Counted from the stretch's first letter, positions 24,233 through 32,650 are shown. The stretch is 64,000 bases of DNA from JAJDIA01 sp031555735 (GCA_031555735.1 JAVBUE010000020.1:1-64000), one strand, 5' to 3'. Translations and numbers: made by a program. The notes: generated by a model from the sequence alone, not told the origin.

Positions 24233-25600
24233 TTAACTTACTGTTTCTCCAAACAATGTAGCCGACGAAGCACGGGTGATCCTCACCTGTACAAACTGCC
24301 CGACATGATACTGTTGCTTGTCGAAGATCACCACCTTGTTCTGGCTCGTACGGCCGAACAACTGCTCGCGCGAACGTTTGGAGAAGCCTTCCACCAGCAC
24401 CTCGAACACCTTGCCGATATCCCGGCGGTTGCTCGCTTCCGACAACTGGTTTTGCAGATCGATCATCCCTTGCAGCCGGCGGATCTTTTCATCTTCGGGG
24501 ATATCATCCGTCAGGTTTCGGGCGGCATACGTGCCTGGACGTTCGGAATATTTGAAGAGGAAGGCGCTGTCGTAACCCACTTCGCGCATCAGCGAAAGGG
24601 TATCCTGGTAGTCTTGCTCCGTCTCCGAATGGAAGCCGCAGAACAGGTCGGTCGAGATCGCGCAGTCGGGTAGGATCCGGCGGATGGCCGCGATCCGGTC
24701 GAGATACCACTCCCGCGTATATTTCCGGTTCATCACCTGCAGGATGCGCGAGCTGCCGGATTGGGCCGGCAGATGGATCATCCGGCAGAGGTTGGGGTGG
24801 GCGGCGATTACCCGCAAGGTATCATCGCTCATGTCTTTGGGATGGGAGGTGGTGAAACGCACGCGCATGCCGGGGGCTTCGAGGGCGACCTTTTCCAGCA
24901 ACAGGGGGAAGGTGACCGCTTCACCGTCGCGCTCAAAAAGATAGGAATTGACGTTTTGCCCCAGCAGGGTCACTTCCCGGAATCCTTTGTCGCGCATATC
25001 GCGTACCTCCTTGAGGATGCTTCCCACATCCCGGCTCCGCTCGCGCCCGCGGGTGTACGGTACAATACAATACGTACAGAAGTTATTGCACCCGCGCATA
25101 ATGGAGATAAACCCCGAGATGCGGGCGCCCACCTTCAGGGGGATCACATCCTTATACGTTTCCTGCGTGGACAGTTCCACATTCATTGCTTTCTCGCCCC
25201 GCTCCACAGCGCCCACCAGGTTGGGGAGATCGAGGTAGGAGTCGGGGCCTGCCACCAGATCCACGCCATGTTCCTCGATCAATGTCTGCTTCACCCGTTC
25301 GGCCATGCAGCCCAGCACGCCGATGATCAATCCCTTCTTTTTCTTTCTTAACGAACGGAGGTACTCCAGCCGTCCGTAGATTTTTTGCTCGGCGTTATCC
25401 CGCACGGAACAGGTGTTCAAAAAAACGGCGTCGGCCTCATGGATGTCTTCCGTCACCATATAACCTCCCATCTGCATGATGGAAGCTACTACTTCGCTGT
25501 CGGCAACGTTCATCTGACACCCGTAAGTCTCTATAAACAATCGCATTTCCTCTTTCGTGGCAACGGATTTAGAGTCCGCGCCTTTTTCGTGTTCACTCAT
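24233..25600 (-). CDS. miaB: tRNA-2-methylthio-N6-dimethylallyladenosine synthase MiaB
   Basis: 455 residues. Radical-SAM methylthiotransferase acting on A37 of tRNA. N-terminal MTTase domain with the cysteines of ETYGCQMN, NTCSVRDNAEQ and GVLGCMAER; radical-SAM triad in MRGCNNFCTYCIVPYTRGRE; C-terminal TRAM domain (about 390-455, ending VQVRITRASSATLFGE). All iron-sulfur cysteines are present. Confidence 0.97.
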   Translation of the reverse strand: MSEHEKGADSKSVATKEEMRLFIETYGCQMNVADSEVVASIMQMGGYMVTEDIHEADAVFLNTCSVRDNAEQKIYGRLEYLRSLRKKKKGLIIGVLGCMAERVKQTLIEEHGVDLVAGPDSYLDLPNLVGAVERGEKAMNVELSTQETYKDVIPLKVGARISGFISIMRGCNNFCTYCIVPYTRGRERSRDVGSILKEVRDMRDKGFREVTLLGQNVNSYLFERDGEAVTFPLLLEKVALEAPGMRVRFTTSHPKDMSDDTLRVIAAHPNLCRMIHLPAQSGSSRILQVMNRKYTREWYLDRIAAIRRILPDCAISTDLFCGFHSETEQDYQDTLSLMREVGYDSAFLFKYSERPGTYAARNLTDDIPEDEKIRRLQGMIDLQNQLSEASNRRDIGKVFEVLVEGFSKRSREQLFGRTSQNKVVIFDKQQYHVGQFVQVRITRASSATLFGETVS

Positions 25601-25641
25601 CTGTCAAATATTAATAAAGTTTAAAAAGTACACTTATAAGA

Positions 25642-25649
25642 CAAAAATA
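25642..25649 (-). promoter_or_regulatory. -7 promoter box (TATTTTTG) of miaB
   Basis: Minus-strand TATTTTTG, 41 bases before the miaB start, divergent from the stronger plus-strand promoter that begins at 25660. Confidence 0.5.
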
Positions 25650-25659
25650 TCTGCAAAAG

Positions 25660-25775
25660 TTTGTCCGATTCATTTTCTTGCCTTAGCTTTGCAACTGAAA
25701 AACGTAAATTTTTTCATAGTTAAGGTTTTGGTTAAATCGAATAAGGGTGGCTGTGAAGTTACCCTTATTCACATT
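25660..25775 (+). ncRNA. Candidate short RNA: consensus promoter plus hairpin, no gene
   Basis: TTTG at 25660-25663, 20 bases, then TAGCTTTG at 25684-25691 is the best full match to the Bacteroides promoter consensus in the window. About 50 bases later comes a perfect hairpin, AATAAGGGT (25740-25748) with ACCCTTATT (25761-25769), followed by CACATTTTAT. No open frame of interest lies between. The next gene starts only at 25920, after its own -7 box TATTTTTG (25824-25831). A transcript of about 75 bases would result. The T-run after the hairpin is weak, so it might instead be a leader of the 25920 gene. Confidence 0.35.
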
Positions 25776-25919
25776 TTATACCATTTATTTGCTTTTCTAA
25801 CACCTGTTTTGTAAAATAATGTGTATTTTTGAAGGGCGGATTCCTTAAAGTTGTTTAAGAGCCTTTGCACTGTAACTACCTGAAAACGCCCGAAAAAGCA
25901 TACAAAAGTAATCAAAGTT

Positions 25920-26360
25920 ATGGATAATCCCGGAGATTGGCTGTATATTGTGTTAATGGCCGTGGCTGTCATCAGCAGCCTGATCAGCGCCGCCAGAAAG
26001 AAAAGGCAGGAAGCGGAACAACAGGATCGCCCCCGTCCCCATCAGGATACCCACGAAGAAGAACCCCGCGGGAAAGGCTTCTGGGAGGTACTGGAAGATA
26101 TGCAGAAACAGGAAGAAAGCAGGCAGGAAGATGCCCGCCGCCGCCAGCAGGAACGGACTATCCAGTCGCATGCCCAGCCTAAAAAAAACGCCCGCACCCC
26201 TTTCCTCGCCGGCGAAACCCTTGGAAACAATAAACGGGATACCCAAAGCCTGCCCTTGGAAACCGATCCCGCTCCCATTTTGCAGGAAGAACCCTTCCGT
26301 GACCCTGAAGAATTGCGAAAAGCCGTTATTTATACCGAAATACTCAACCGGAAATATTAG
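25920..26360 (+). CDS. Bacteroidales membrane-anchored protein of unknown function
   Basis: 146 residues. One N-terminal transmembrane helix (about 7-24, WLYIVLMAVAVISSLISA), then a long, highly charged, probably disordered or coiled segment rich in Gln, Glu and Arg (25-120), and a short conserved-looking tail DPEELRKAVIYTEILNRKY. It stands 72 bases before the acetyl-CoA hydrolase gene, which has its own promoter. I do not recognise a family or function. Confidence 0.7.
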   Translation: MDNPGDWLYIVLMAVAVISSLISAARKKRQEAEQQDRPRPHQDTHEEEPRGKGFWEVLEDMQKQEESRQEDARRRQQERTIQSHAQPKKNARTPFLAGETLGNNKRDTQSLPLETDPAPILQEEPFRDPEELRKAVIYTEILNRKY

Positions 26361-26378
26361 CCAGTCATTTTCTTTTAA

Positions 26379-26386
26379 TACCTTTG
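26379..26386 (+). promoter_or_regulatory. -7 promoter box (TACCTTTG) of the CoA-transferase gene
   Basis: TACCTTTG, 46 bases before the ATG at 26433. Confidence 0.5.
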
Positions 26387-26432
26387 CGCCGGATTTGGAT
26401 TACGATGTATCATAAACAAAATATCTACCATT

Positions 26433-27926
26433 ATGGCGTTAAAATTCATCACAGCTGAAGAAGCTGCCCTGCTTGTCAATCACGACGACAACGTGGGCTT
26501 CGGCGGTTTTACCCCGGCCGGTTGCCCGAAAGTAGTTCCCACCGCAATCGCTCATAGAGCGGAAGCCGAACATGCCAAAGGCAATCCTTTCCGGATCGGG
26601 ATGTTCACCGGCGCATCTACCGGTAACTCATTAGACGGCGCCCTTGCCCGTGCCAATGCCATCAAGTTCCGCACCCCATACCAATCCAACAAAGACCTGC
26701 GCAACCTGCTCAACGCGCGTGATACCGATTATTACGACATGCACCTGTCCGAACTGGCGCAAAGCCTGCGTTACGGATTCCTGGGTAAGGTGGATGTGGC
26801 GATCGTGGAAGCTTCCGATGTGACGGAAGACGGAGAGATCGTCCCTACCTGCGGTGTGGGTATCGCCCCGACCGTTTGCCACATGGCGAAGGTCGTGATC
26901 GTGGAGCTCAACCGCTTCCATCCGAAAGAGATCCGCGGTATGCATGATATCTACGAACCCCTGGATCCTCCCTGCCGCCTGGAAATCCCTATCTATACAC
27001 CGTCCGACCGTATCGGTACACCGTATATCAAGGTTGATCCCGCCAAGATCGTGGTGGTGGAAACCAACGAAGCCAACGAAGGAAGCCCCTTCGCCCCGAT
27101 CGATGATGTCACCATGGCCATCGGACGGAATGTAGCCAACTTCCTCGTGAGTGAGATCAAAGCCGGCCGTCTGCCGAAGGAGTTTGTGCCTTTGCAGAGT
27201 GGCGTGGGCAATGTTGCCAACGCCGTCCTCGGCTGTATGGGCGAAAACAAAGAGATCCCGGCATTCAACGTCTATACGGAAGTGATCCAGGACGCGGTGA
27301 TCAGCCTGATGAAACAGGGACGCGTGAAGTTCGCCAGCGGATGTTCGCTTTCTGTAAGCAATGAAGTGATCGAAGAGATCTACGGCAACCTCGCCTTCTT
27401 TAAAGATAAGATCCTGCTTCGTCCGCAGGAAATATCCAACAACCCGGAAGTAGCTCGCCGCCTGGGATTGATCACGATCAATACCGCGCTGGAAGCGGAT
27501 ATCTTCGGAAACATCAACTCTACCCACGTATCGGGTACTAAGATGATGAATGGTATTGGCGGGTCGGGCGACTTCACCCGTTCGGGTATGTTGTCTATCT
27601 ATACCACTCCGTCCACAGCCAAAGACGGTAAGATCAGCGCCTTCGTACCGATGGTTTCACACATGGACCATAGCGAACACTCGGTGAAGATCATCATCTC
27701 CGAATATGGGGTGGCCGACCTCCGTGGCAAATCACCCATCCAACGCGCACATGCCATCATCGACAACTGCGTGCATCCGGACTACCGCCCGCTCCTGCGC
27801 GAATACCTCGAACTGGGCGTCAAAGGGCATACCCCGCAGAACCTCAAAGCCTGCTTCGCCTTCCACCTCGAACTGGCGGAAAGCGGTGATATGCATAACG
27901 TGGACTGGAAGAAGTACAAGGAATGA
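26433..27926 (+). CDS. Acetyl-CoA hydrolase/transferase family protein (Cat1-like)
   Basis: 497 residues, full length for COG0427. These enzymes move CoA between acetate, succinate, propionate or similar acids; in Bacteroidales they are thought to take part in acetate, succinate and propionate output. Family features: VGFGGFTPAGCPKVVP near the N-terminus, VDVAIVEASDVTEDGEIVPT, FNVYTEVIQDAV with the region of the catalytic glutamate, and the GIGGSGDFTRSGMLSIY glycine loop. Substrate preference cannot be read from the sequence. Followed by a strong terminator. Confidence 0.9.
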   Translation: MALKFITAEEAALLVNHDDNVGFGGFTPAGCPKVVPTAIAHRAEAEHAKGNPFRIGMFTGASTGNSLDGALARANAIKFRTPYQSNKDLRNLLNARDTDYYDMHLSELAQSLRYGFLGKVDVAIVEASDVTEDGEIVPTCGVGIAPTVCHMAKVVIVELNRFHPKEIRGMHDIYEPLDPPCRLEIPIYTPSDRIGTPYIKVDPAKIVVVETNEANEGSPFAPIDDVTMAIGRNVANFLVSEIKAGRLPKEFVPLQSGVGNVANAVLGCMGENKEIPAFNVYTEVIQDAVISLMKQGRVKFASGCSLSVSNEVIEEIYGNLAFFKDKILLRPQEISNNPEVARRLGLITINTALEADIFGNINSTHVSGTKMMNGIGGSGDFTRSGMLSIYTTPSTAKDGKISAFVPMVSHMDHSEHSVKIIISEYGVADLRGKSPIQRAHAIIDNCVHPDYRPLLREYLELGVKGHTPQNLKACFAFHLELAESGDMHNVDWKKYKE

Positions 27927-27983
27927 ATGGGTAATGATCAATGATGAATGATAAACAGATAGGAGTTTGATCGTTCAACTAAA

Positions 27984-28024
27984 GATAAAAGGGGGCGCTT
28001 CGTAAAAGGAGCGCCCTTTTTTTG
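27984..28024 (+). terminator. Rho-independent terminator after the CoA-transferase gene
   Basis: Hairpin with arms AAAAGGGGGCGCTTC and GGAGCGCCCTTTT (one bulge), then a run of seven T residues. Just before it, after the stop codon, is a degenerate TAATGAT-type repeat (27930-27955) like the array at 55216. Confidence 0.85.
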
Positions 28025-28077
28025 TTGCCTTGGCAGCTGCTTACACCCACTCCTGAATCAATCCTGACATAGGATCT

Positions 28078-28105
28078 GTTTCATCCTAATGGCACAAACA
28101 GTTTC
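28078..28105 (+). repeat. Dispersed 28-bp module, copy 1
   Basis: Begins GTTTCATCCTAATGG and ends ACAAACAGTTTC. The complement of 42823-42850 matches it at 26 of 28 positions. Both copies lie at the 3' end of the upstream gene and point the same way relative to it. Confidence 0.6.
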
Positions 28106-28199
28106 CTGACTTTGACGGTTTGTTTTCTCAATTGTCGTAATTATCAATAATCAGCAATAAGCAAAACTCCTTGCGGTGGCGTGGGTGGCGCATTGTCAA

Positions 28200-28440
28200 C
28201 TTCAGCAGACCTTCTATTGTCAACAACCGCATCTTCTATTGACAACCTGAGGAAGGAGTCGTGTCAGCGTTAGGATGGTTTAATGTTCCCACCGTGGTGG
28301 AAAGGTCTTCCCACAAGGGTGGGAAGATGTTCCCACCACGGTGGGAAGACCTTTCCACCACGGTGGGAAGAAGAGATGATCCTGATGCCGGTAACAGACG
28401 ATCCTACTGATGCCGATTCTTCTACCTGATCTTGACAGTA
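28200..28440 (-). repeat. Mosaic intergenic element with four 22-bp-spaced palindromes, copy A
   Basis: The core is four 18-bp palindromes at 28286-28303, 28308-28325, 28330-28347 and 28352-28369, for example TTCCCACCACGGTGGGAA, separated by 4-base spacers (GGTC, GATG, GACC), an exact period of 22. Flanking this on both sides are stretches homologous to those around the array at 56326-56409: on the minus strand GGATCGTCTGTT and CGGCAT on one side, and ACAATAGAAGATGCGG followed by TTGTTGACAATA on the other. The element is non-coding, lies after the terminator of the CoA-transferase gene and before the promoter of the DUF2200 gene. Confidence 0.8.
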
Positions 28441-28514
28441 CTGCGGGCACAAACACTTTACACGACACCGCAACAAGAAGCCCTGTTGGTGATAGAGGAA
28501 CCGGATATTTTTCG

Positions 28515-28522
28515 TATGTTTG
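28515..28522 (+). promoter_or_regulatory. -7 promoter box (TATGTTTG) of the DUF2200 gene
   Basis: TATGTTTG, 48 bases before the chosen ATG at 28571; a longer frame that starts at 28520 would overlap this box and is rejected. Confidence 0.5.
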
Positions 28523-28570
28523 CCTCGATCGTCAGATCTTACATCGGGAACACATACGTTTATATATTAT

Positions 28571-28921
28571 ATGGATAAGGAACGCGTTTACAAGATTACG
28601 TTTGCGAGTGTGTATCCCTTCTATATCGCGAAAGCAGAAAAGAAGGGACGTACAAAGGAAGAAGTGGATGCCATTATATGCTGGCTGACGGGGTACGACT
28701 TGCAGGCACTGCAACAGCAAATCGACGGGCAGTGCAGTTTTGAGGCATTTTTCACCCAGGCGCCGCAGATTCATCCCAATGCCTCTCTCATTACCGGGGT
28801 GATTTGCGGATATCGGGTGGAAGAGATCGAGGATACGCTGATGCGGCAGATCCGCTATTTGGATAAGCTGATTGATGAACTGGCCAAAGGAAAGGGCATG
28901 GAGAAGATTTTAAGAAAATAG
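28571..28921 (+). CDS. DUF2200 family protein
   Basis: 116 residues from ATG 28571 (MDKERVYKITFASVYPFY), the typical DUF2200 length and start. Conserved features: AKAEKKGRTKEEVDAIICWLTGY, FFTQAPQIHPNASLITGVICGYRVEEIEDTLM and a C-terminal YLDKLIDELAKGK helix. Some family members are described as DNA-binding-like but no function is firmly known to me. Single gene with its own promoter. Confidence 0.85.
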   Translation: MDKERVYKITFASVYPFYIAKAEKKGRTKEEVDAIICWLTGYDLQALQQQIDGQCSFEAFFTQAPQIHPNASLITGVICGYRVEEIEDTLMRQIRYLDKLIDELAKGKGMEKILRK

Positions 28922-28968
28922 CGAACGCTATTTTACAGACTGAACAATGTATCTAATTATCAACTATC

Positions 28969-29736
28969 ATGAAGAAGACAGTAGCAGTTCTTTTGCTTGT
29001 ATGGTGCTGCGGCGGGTATGCCTGGTCGCAGACGAAGGTGATCGCCCACCGGGGTTTCTGGGATACGGAGGGCTCGGCGCAGAATTCATTGGCGGCGTTG
29101 AAGAAGGCCGGTGAAGCCGGGGTGTATGGCTCGGAGTTTGATGTCTATATCCTGGCGGATGGTACGCTGGTGGTGAACCACGACGATTCGATAGCAGGCA
29201 TCGGGCTGGAAACAGCCACCTGGGAGCAGTTGAAAGCGGTTACCCTGCCGAACAAAGAGGCGTTGCCTACCCTCGATCAATACCTCTCCCTCGGAAAGCG
29301 GCAGCCCGGTACGCGGCTGGTCTTGGAGATCAAGTCGCACAAACGGGTAGTGAACGAAGACCGGGCGGTGCAGGCCATCGTGGAAACCGTCCGTCGCCAT
29401 GGGCTGGCCTACCAGGTGGATTACATCGCTTTCAGCATGAATGTGTGCAAGGAATTGAAACGGCAGGCTCCCTACTCATCCGTTTCGTACCTGAACGGCG
29501 ATGTGAGTCCGGCCGACCTGAAAGCGTTGGGCTTTGAAGGATTGGATTACAACCACAAAGTATTACGGGAGAAACATCCCGAGTGGATACGGGAAGCGAA
29601 GGAACTGGGGTTGACGATCAACGTATGGACCGTCAATACGCCGGAATTGATGCGGTATTTTATCGATCAACAGGTGGATTACATTACGACAGACAAACCG
29701 CTGGAGTTGAAAGCGATGTTGGTGGGGCAGGATTAA
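28969..29736 (+). CDS. Secreted glycerophosphodiester phosphodiesterase
   Basis: 255 residues with a signal peptide (about residues 1-21, ending AWSQ). GDPD TIM barrel: VIAHRGFWDTEGSAQNSLAAL gives the HRG and Asn motif, SEFDVYILADGTLVVNHDD supplies the metal-binding Glu/Asp and the second His. Hydrolyses deacylated phospholipids to glycerol 3-phosphate and an alcohol in the periplasm. Stop codon overlaps by four bases with the convergent gene at 29733. Confidence 0.93.
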   Translation: MKKTVAVLLLVWCCGGYAWSQTKVIAHRGFWDTEGSAQNSLAALKKAGEAGVYGSEFDVYILADGTLVVNHDDSIAGIGLETATWEQLKAVTLPNKEALPTLDQYLSLGKRQPGTRLVLEIKSHKRVVNEDRAVQAIVETVRRHGLAYQVDYIAFSMNVCKELKRQAPYSSVSYLNGDVSPADLKALGFEGLDYNHKVLREKHPEWIREAKELGLTINVWTVNTPELMRYFIDQQVDYITTDKPLELKAMLVGQD

Positions 29737-30056
29737 CGGATCACGAGTTTGCGGGCGATATCCCCAACACGGACGATATAGTAGCCTTTGGCGAGATTTA
29801 ACACATATTCGCCGGAGGCTTCTTTCATTTCAATTACTTTAACAGGGATACCTACGAGGCTGAAGATCTCCAGCTTACTGCCGACGGGGGCGTTGGTTAC
29901 TTTGATACGGTTGTCGGAGAAGGTGATCTCCAATTGATTCTCAGCATCCTGTTGTTTCACCACAGTAGTGGTAGAGCCGGTTTTCGCTTCCTGCGCAAAC
30001 ATCATGCTACCCGTGGAGATAAACATGGCTAAGCCTATAATCAACAGTTTATTCAT
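29733..30056 (-). CDS. Short secreted protein made mostly of a type IX sorting-like domain
   Basis: 107 residues from the ATG at 30056 (MNKLLIIGLAMF; a 7-residue longer start is less likely). A signal peptide ends near FAQ, about 25 linker residues follow, and the last 65 residues read LEITFSDNRIKVTNAPVG, LEIFSLVGIPVKVIE and YVLNLAKGYYIVRVGD, the beta-sandwich pattern of the C-terminal domain that targets cargo to the type IX secretion system (T9SS type A). There is no passenger domain. Either a free-standing adaptor or decoy of this fold, or an unrelated small protein with the same architecture. Confidence 0.65.
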   Translation of the reverse strand: MNKLLIIGLAMFISTGSMMFAQEAKTGSTTTVVKQQDAENQLEITFSDNRIKVTNAPVGSKLEIFSLVGIPVKVIEMKEASGEYVLNLAKGYYIVRVGDIARKLVIR

Positions 30057-30145
30057 CCTATCCAATCTATTCTGCACAAATGTAGGAAGTTTTCTTAAAT
30101 AAGGAAATAACTTGCCTGGTATTTCCGCTCAATAATCATTTTCTG

Positions 30146-31060
30146 TCACAGGGATATAACCATGCCTTCTTCCGCCGGGACGGTATCGGGAAAGAGGGAA
30201 AGGGCTTCGTCCAGCAATGCGCGCGGGTTCTCGTACCGGGCGGAGTAATGACCGATAACGAGCTTCTTCACCCGGGCCATCCGGGCGATCTCGGCCGCCT
30301 GGCGGGCGGTGGAATGGAAGGTTTCCCGGCTGCGGGCAAGGTCTTCTTCGCCGAAGGTGGCTTCGTGGTACAAGACGTCGATCCCTTCGATGAAGGGGAC
30401 AATCTCCGGCGCGAACAGGGTGTCCGAACAGTAAGCGTACCGTTTGGGCGGTTCGGCGGGGCGCGTCAGCCGCGCGTTGGGGATGCATTGCCCGTCGGGG
30501 GTGAGGTAGTCGGCTCCTTGCTTGATGTCTTTCAGGCAGCGGACGGGTACCTGGTAGAAATCAACCATCTCACGGATAATATGCGCCTCTCTCGGCTTTT
30601 CACTGAAAAGGTAACCGCAGCAGGGGATCCGGTGTTTCAACGGGATCGACCATACCTGTACCGAACGGTCTTCCATCACCAGGGCATGCACCGTCGGATC
30701 GATCCCGTTGATCCGTACCGGGTAGGGCAGGTTATGCAGGAATTGCTTCATCAGGGGGTTGAGGTAAGTTTCCAGTTCTTTGGGGCCGTGGATCACCAAC
30801 TCGCCGGTCCGCCCCAACAGCCCGAGGGTGGAGAGTAATCCGGGAAGCCCGAAGCAATGGTCGCCGTGGAGGTGGGTGATGAAGATATGGGTCAGCCGGG
30901 TGAACCGGATACGCATCTTTCTGATTTGCAGTTGGGTGCCTTCGCCGCAATCGATCATATAGAGTTTGTCGCGGAGATCGATGATTTGGGAAGAGGGCAG
31001 GTGGCGGGTGGTGGGCAACGCCGATCCGCACCCCAGTATATTGATGTTGAAATTGGCCAT
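30146..31060 (-). CDS. rnz: Ribonuclease Z
   Basis: 304 residues from ATG at 31060 (MANFNINILGCGSALPT); a 162-residue upstream extension is rejected since it reads through the promoter and the divergent gene. Metallo-beta-lactamase fold endonuclease that matures tRNA 3' ends. THLHGDH with the HxHxDH metal motif at about residues 63-68, the exosite region, YCSDT and FHSTARQAAEIA with the later histidine are present. Short (bacterial) RNase Z form. Confidence 0.93.
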   Translation of the reverse strand: MANFNINILGCGSALPTTRHLPSSQIIDLRDKLYMIDCGEGTQLQIRKMRIRFTRLTHIFITHLHGDHCFGLPGLLSTLGLLGRTGELVIHGPKELETYLNPLMKQFLHNLPYPVRINGIDPTVHALVMEDRSVQVWSIPLKHRIPCCGYLFSEKPREAHIIREMVDFYQVPVRCLKDIKQGADYLTPDGQCIPNARLTRPAEPPKRYAYCSDTLFAPEIVPFIEGIDVLYHEATFGEEDLARSRETFHSTARQAAEIARMARVKKLVIGHYSARYENPRALLDEALSLFPDTVPAEEGMVISL

Positions 31061-31080
31061 GATGTATGCTGTTCTGGCTG

Positions 31081-31088
31081 CAAAGATA
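31081..31088 (-). promoter_or_regulatory. -7 promoter box (TATCTTTG) of rnz
   Basis: Minus-strand TATCTTTG, 21 bases before the chosen rnz start; it decides the start. Confidence 0.6.
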
Positions 31089-31151
31089 CGATAAACCAAA
31101 TGATAATCAGCCTTGTTATACTCACAGTAGTAATGAAAGAAATGATAACGT

Positions 31152-32324
31152 ATGCATACATTCATTAAAATCACACTGACAGGCTTAGCGCTGCTATGGC
31201 TCTCCCTGCCCGTCTCTTTAGCCCAGAAAGAAAGGTTGAGTTTCCGCGACTCGATCGACCGCCAGTTTGATATGAGTGATTTTATCATCACCCGGAAAGG
31301 CTTTGTGCCGGTGCCGGCCATTATCACCGAACCGGCGCTTGGCGGTTTCGGCGGCGCGTTGGCACCGGTCTTTATCGAACCCAATAAACCGAAGGAAGTA
31401 AACGGGAAGCTGTATCCGATGGCGCCCAACATTACGACTGCGTTTGGCGGATATACCCTGAACGACAGTTGGGCGATAGGGGGCGCCCGTGTGGGGCTGA
31501 TCCCCAAATGGGGACTCAAATATGCCTTTGGAGGAGGGTATGCCAATGTGAATATGGATTATTATTTCCAGTTCGACCGCCTGAATACATCGACTGATTT
31601 TGAATTCAATATCAAGACGATACCGGTCATGGCGTCGGTGACGAAGCAACTCCGGAATCCACGCTTCTCCGTGGGTGTAAGGTATTTGTTCACCCATAAC
31701 GACCTCTCGGTGAAAAGTGATAACGGTAATGGCGAGTGGATGCAAAAACTGGATTCGGTGATCTCGGATTACATCAGCGGGAATGTGGCCAAACTGGGAT
31801 TACAGGCTTCGTACGACAGCCGGGATAATACGTTCACACCGGATAAGGGATTGAAAATAAACCTGTCGGCAGACTGGAGTCATCCCTGGGTGGGGAGTGA
31901 TTATAAATATGCGCAGTTTGAAGGGGCGGTGTATTACTACCTGTCAGTCCGGCATAACCTGGTTACCGGTATGCGGTTCGATATGCAACAGGTGGCGGGT
32001 GATGTGCCTTTTTACATCAAGCCTTTTATCGATATGCGGGGTGTGCCGACTGCCCGGTATGCCGGTAAAACCACGATGCTGGCGGAAGTGGAAGAACGGT
32101 GGGATGTGGTTCCCCGGTGGAGCGTGCTGCTGTTCGGGGGGACGGGTAAGGCATTCGACCAATTCAGCGACTTCAAAGATGCCGATTGGGCATGGAGTTA
32201 TGGTACCGGATTCCGGTATCTGGTCGCCCGCAAACTGAAACTGCGGATGGGAGTGGATTTTGCAATGGGACCGGAAGGGTTTACCTATTATATCGTGTTT
32301 GGTAGCAGCTGGTTGAGGCAGTAA
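31152..32324 (+). CDS. BamA/TamA-like outer membrane beta-barrel protein
   Basis: 390 residues with a signal peptide (about 1-24, ending SLAQ). The remainder is a run of amphipathic beta strands with alternating aromatic residues, ending in a C-terminal strand TYYIVFGSSWLRQ. Segments such as LGLQASYDSRDNTFTPDKGLKI match the surface-antigen (Omp85) barrel of BamA/TamA relatives, but there are no POTRA domains, so it is a barrel-only member and not BamA itself. Role unknown; could be a channel or lipid-related porin-like protein. Confidence 0.82.
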   Translation: MHTFIKITLTGLALLWLSLPVSLAQKERLSFRDSIDRQFDMSDFIITRKGFVPVPAIITEPALGGFGGALAPVFIEPNKPKEVNGKLYPMAPNITTAFGGYTLNDSWAIGGARVGLIPKWGLKYAFGGGYANVNMDYYFQFDRLNTSTDFEFNIKTIPVMASVTKQLRNPRFSVGVRYLFTHNDLSVKSDNGNGEWMQKLDSVISDYISGNVAKLGLQASYDSRDNTFTPDKGLKINLSADWSHPWVGSDYKYAQFEGAVYYYLSVRHNLVTGMRFDMQQVAGDVPFYIKPFIDMRGVPTARYAGKTTMLAEVEERWDVVPRWSVLLFGGTGKAFDQFSDFKDADWAWSYGTGFRYLVARKLKLRMGVDFAMGPEGFTYYIVFGSSWLRQ

Positions 32325-32470
32325 GAGTCTGTCTGACTATTTTTTATGTAGTTTTAACAATTAGTCAAAGGATGGGACAGGGAACTTGCTTTTCGTAGCT
32401 TATTTTGACGGATTGTGTGAAAAATAGCAAAAAATGGGAAGATTGTATAGGGTTAGCGAACGAAAATACC

Positions 32471-32627
32471 TATATTTGTCAAAGTTCTTTACACGTTTTA
32501 GAACATAGCAAAGATTAAAAAACGATAATAAAATACGATATAAACCTTAACTAACTTTTTCTTTTTGTTTAAAACGGTTAAATGTAGAAAACGGCCGGAC
32601 GTGAGTCTCTGCCGTTTTCTTTTTTTG
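32471..32627 (+). ncRNA. Candidate non-coding transcript in the barrel-cydB gap
   Basis: A -7 box TATATTTG at 32471-32478 is followed, with no usable open frame, by a strong terminator (arms AGAAAACGGC 32586-32595 and GCCGTTTTCT 32611-32620, then a T-run). Transcription starting about six bases after the box would make an RNA of about 140 bases, AU-rich in its first 100. The -33 region is not convincing. The hairpin also serves cydB as terminator from the other side. Confidence 0.35.
32586..32627. terminator. Bidirectional hairpin terminator between the barrel gene and cydB
   Basis: Ten-bp perfect stem AGAAAACGGC / GCCGTTTTCT with a 15-base loop, T-run on the plus strand and A-rich (T on minus) on the other side. 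Ends the cyd operon and anything transcribed rightward. Confidence 0.8.
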
Positions 32628-32650
32628 TATCCGGTGTATCCTTCCGCTGT

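Noticed and set aside
28286..28369. CRISPR array
   Set aside because: Period is 22 bases, the repeats themselves are palindromes and the spacers only four bases; no cas genes in the window.
30146..31546. 466-residue version of RNase Z
   Set aside because: The N-terminal extension crosses the promoter and overlaps the divergent barrel gene; RNase Z begins at 31060.
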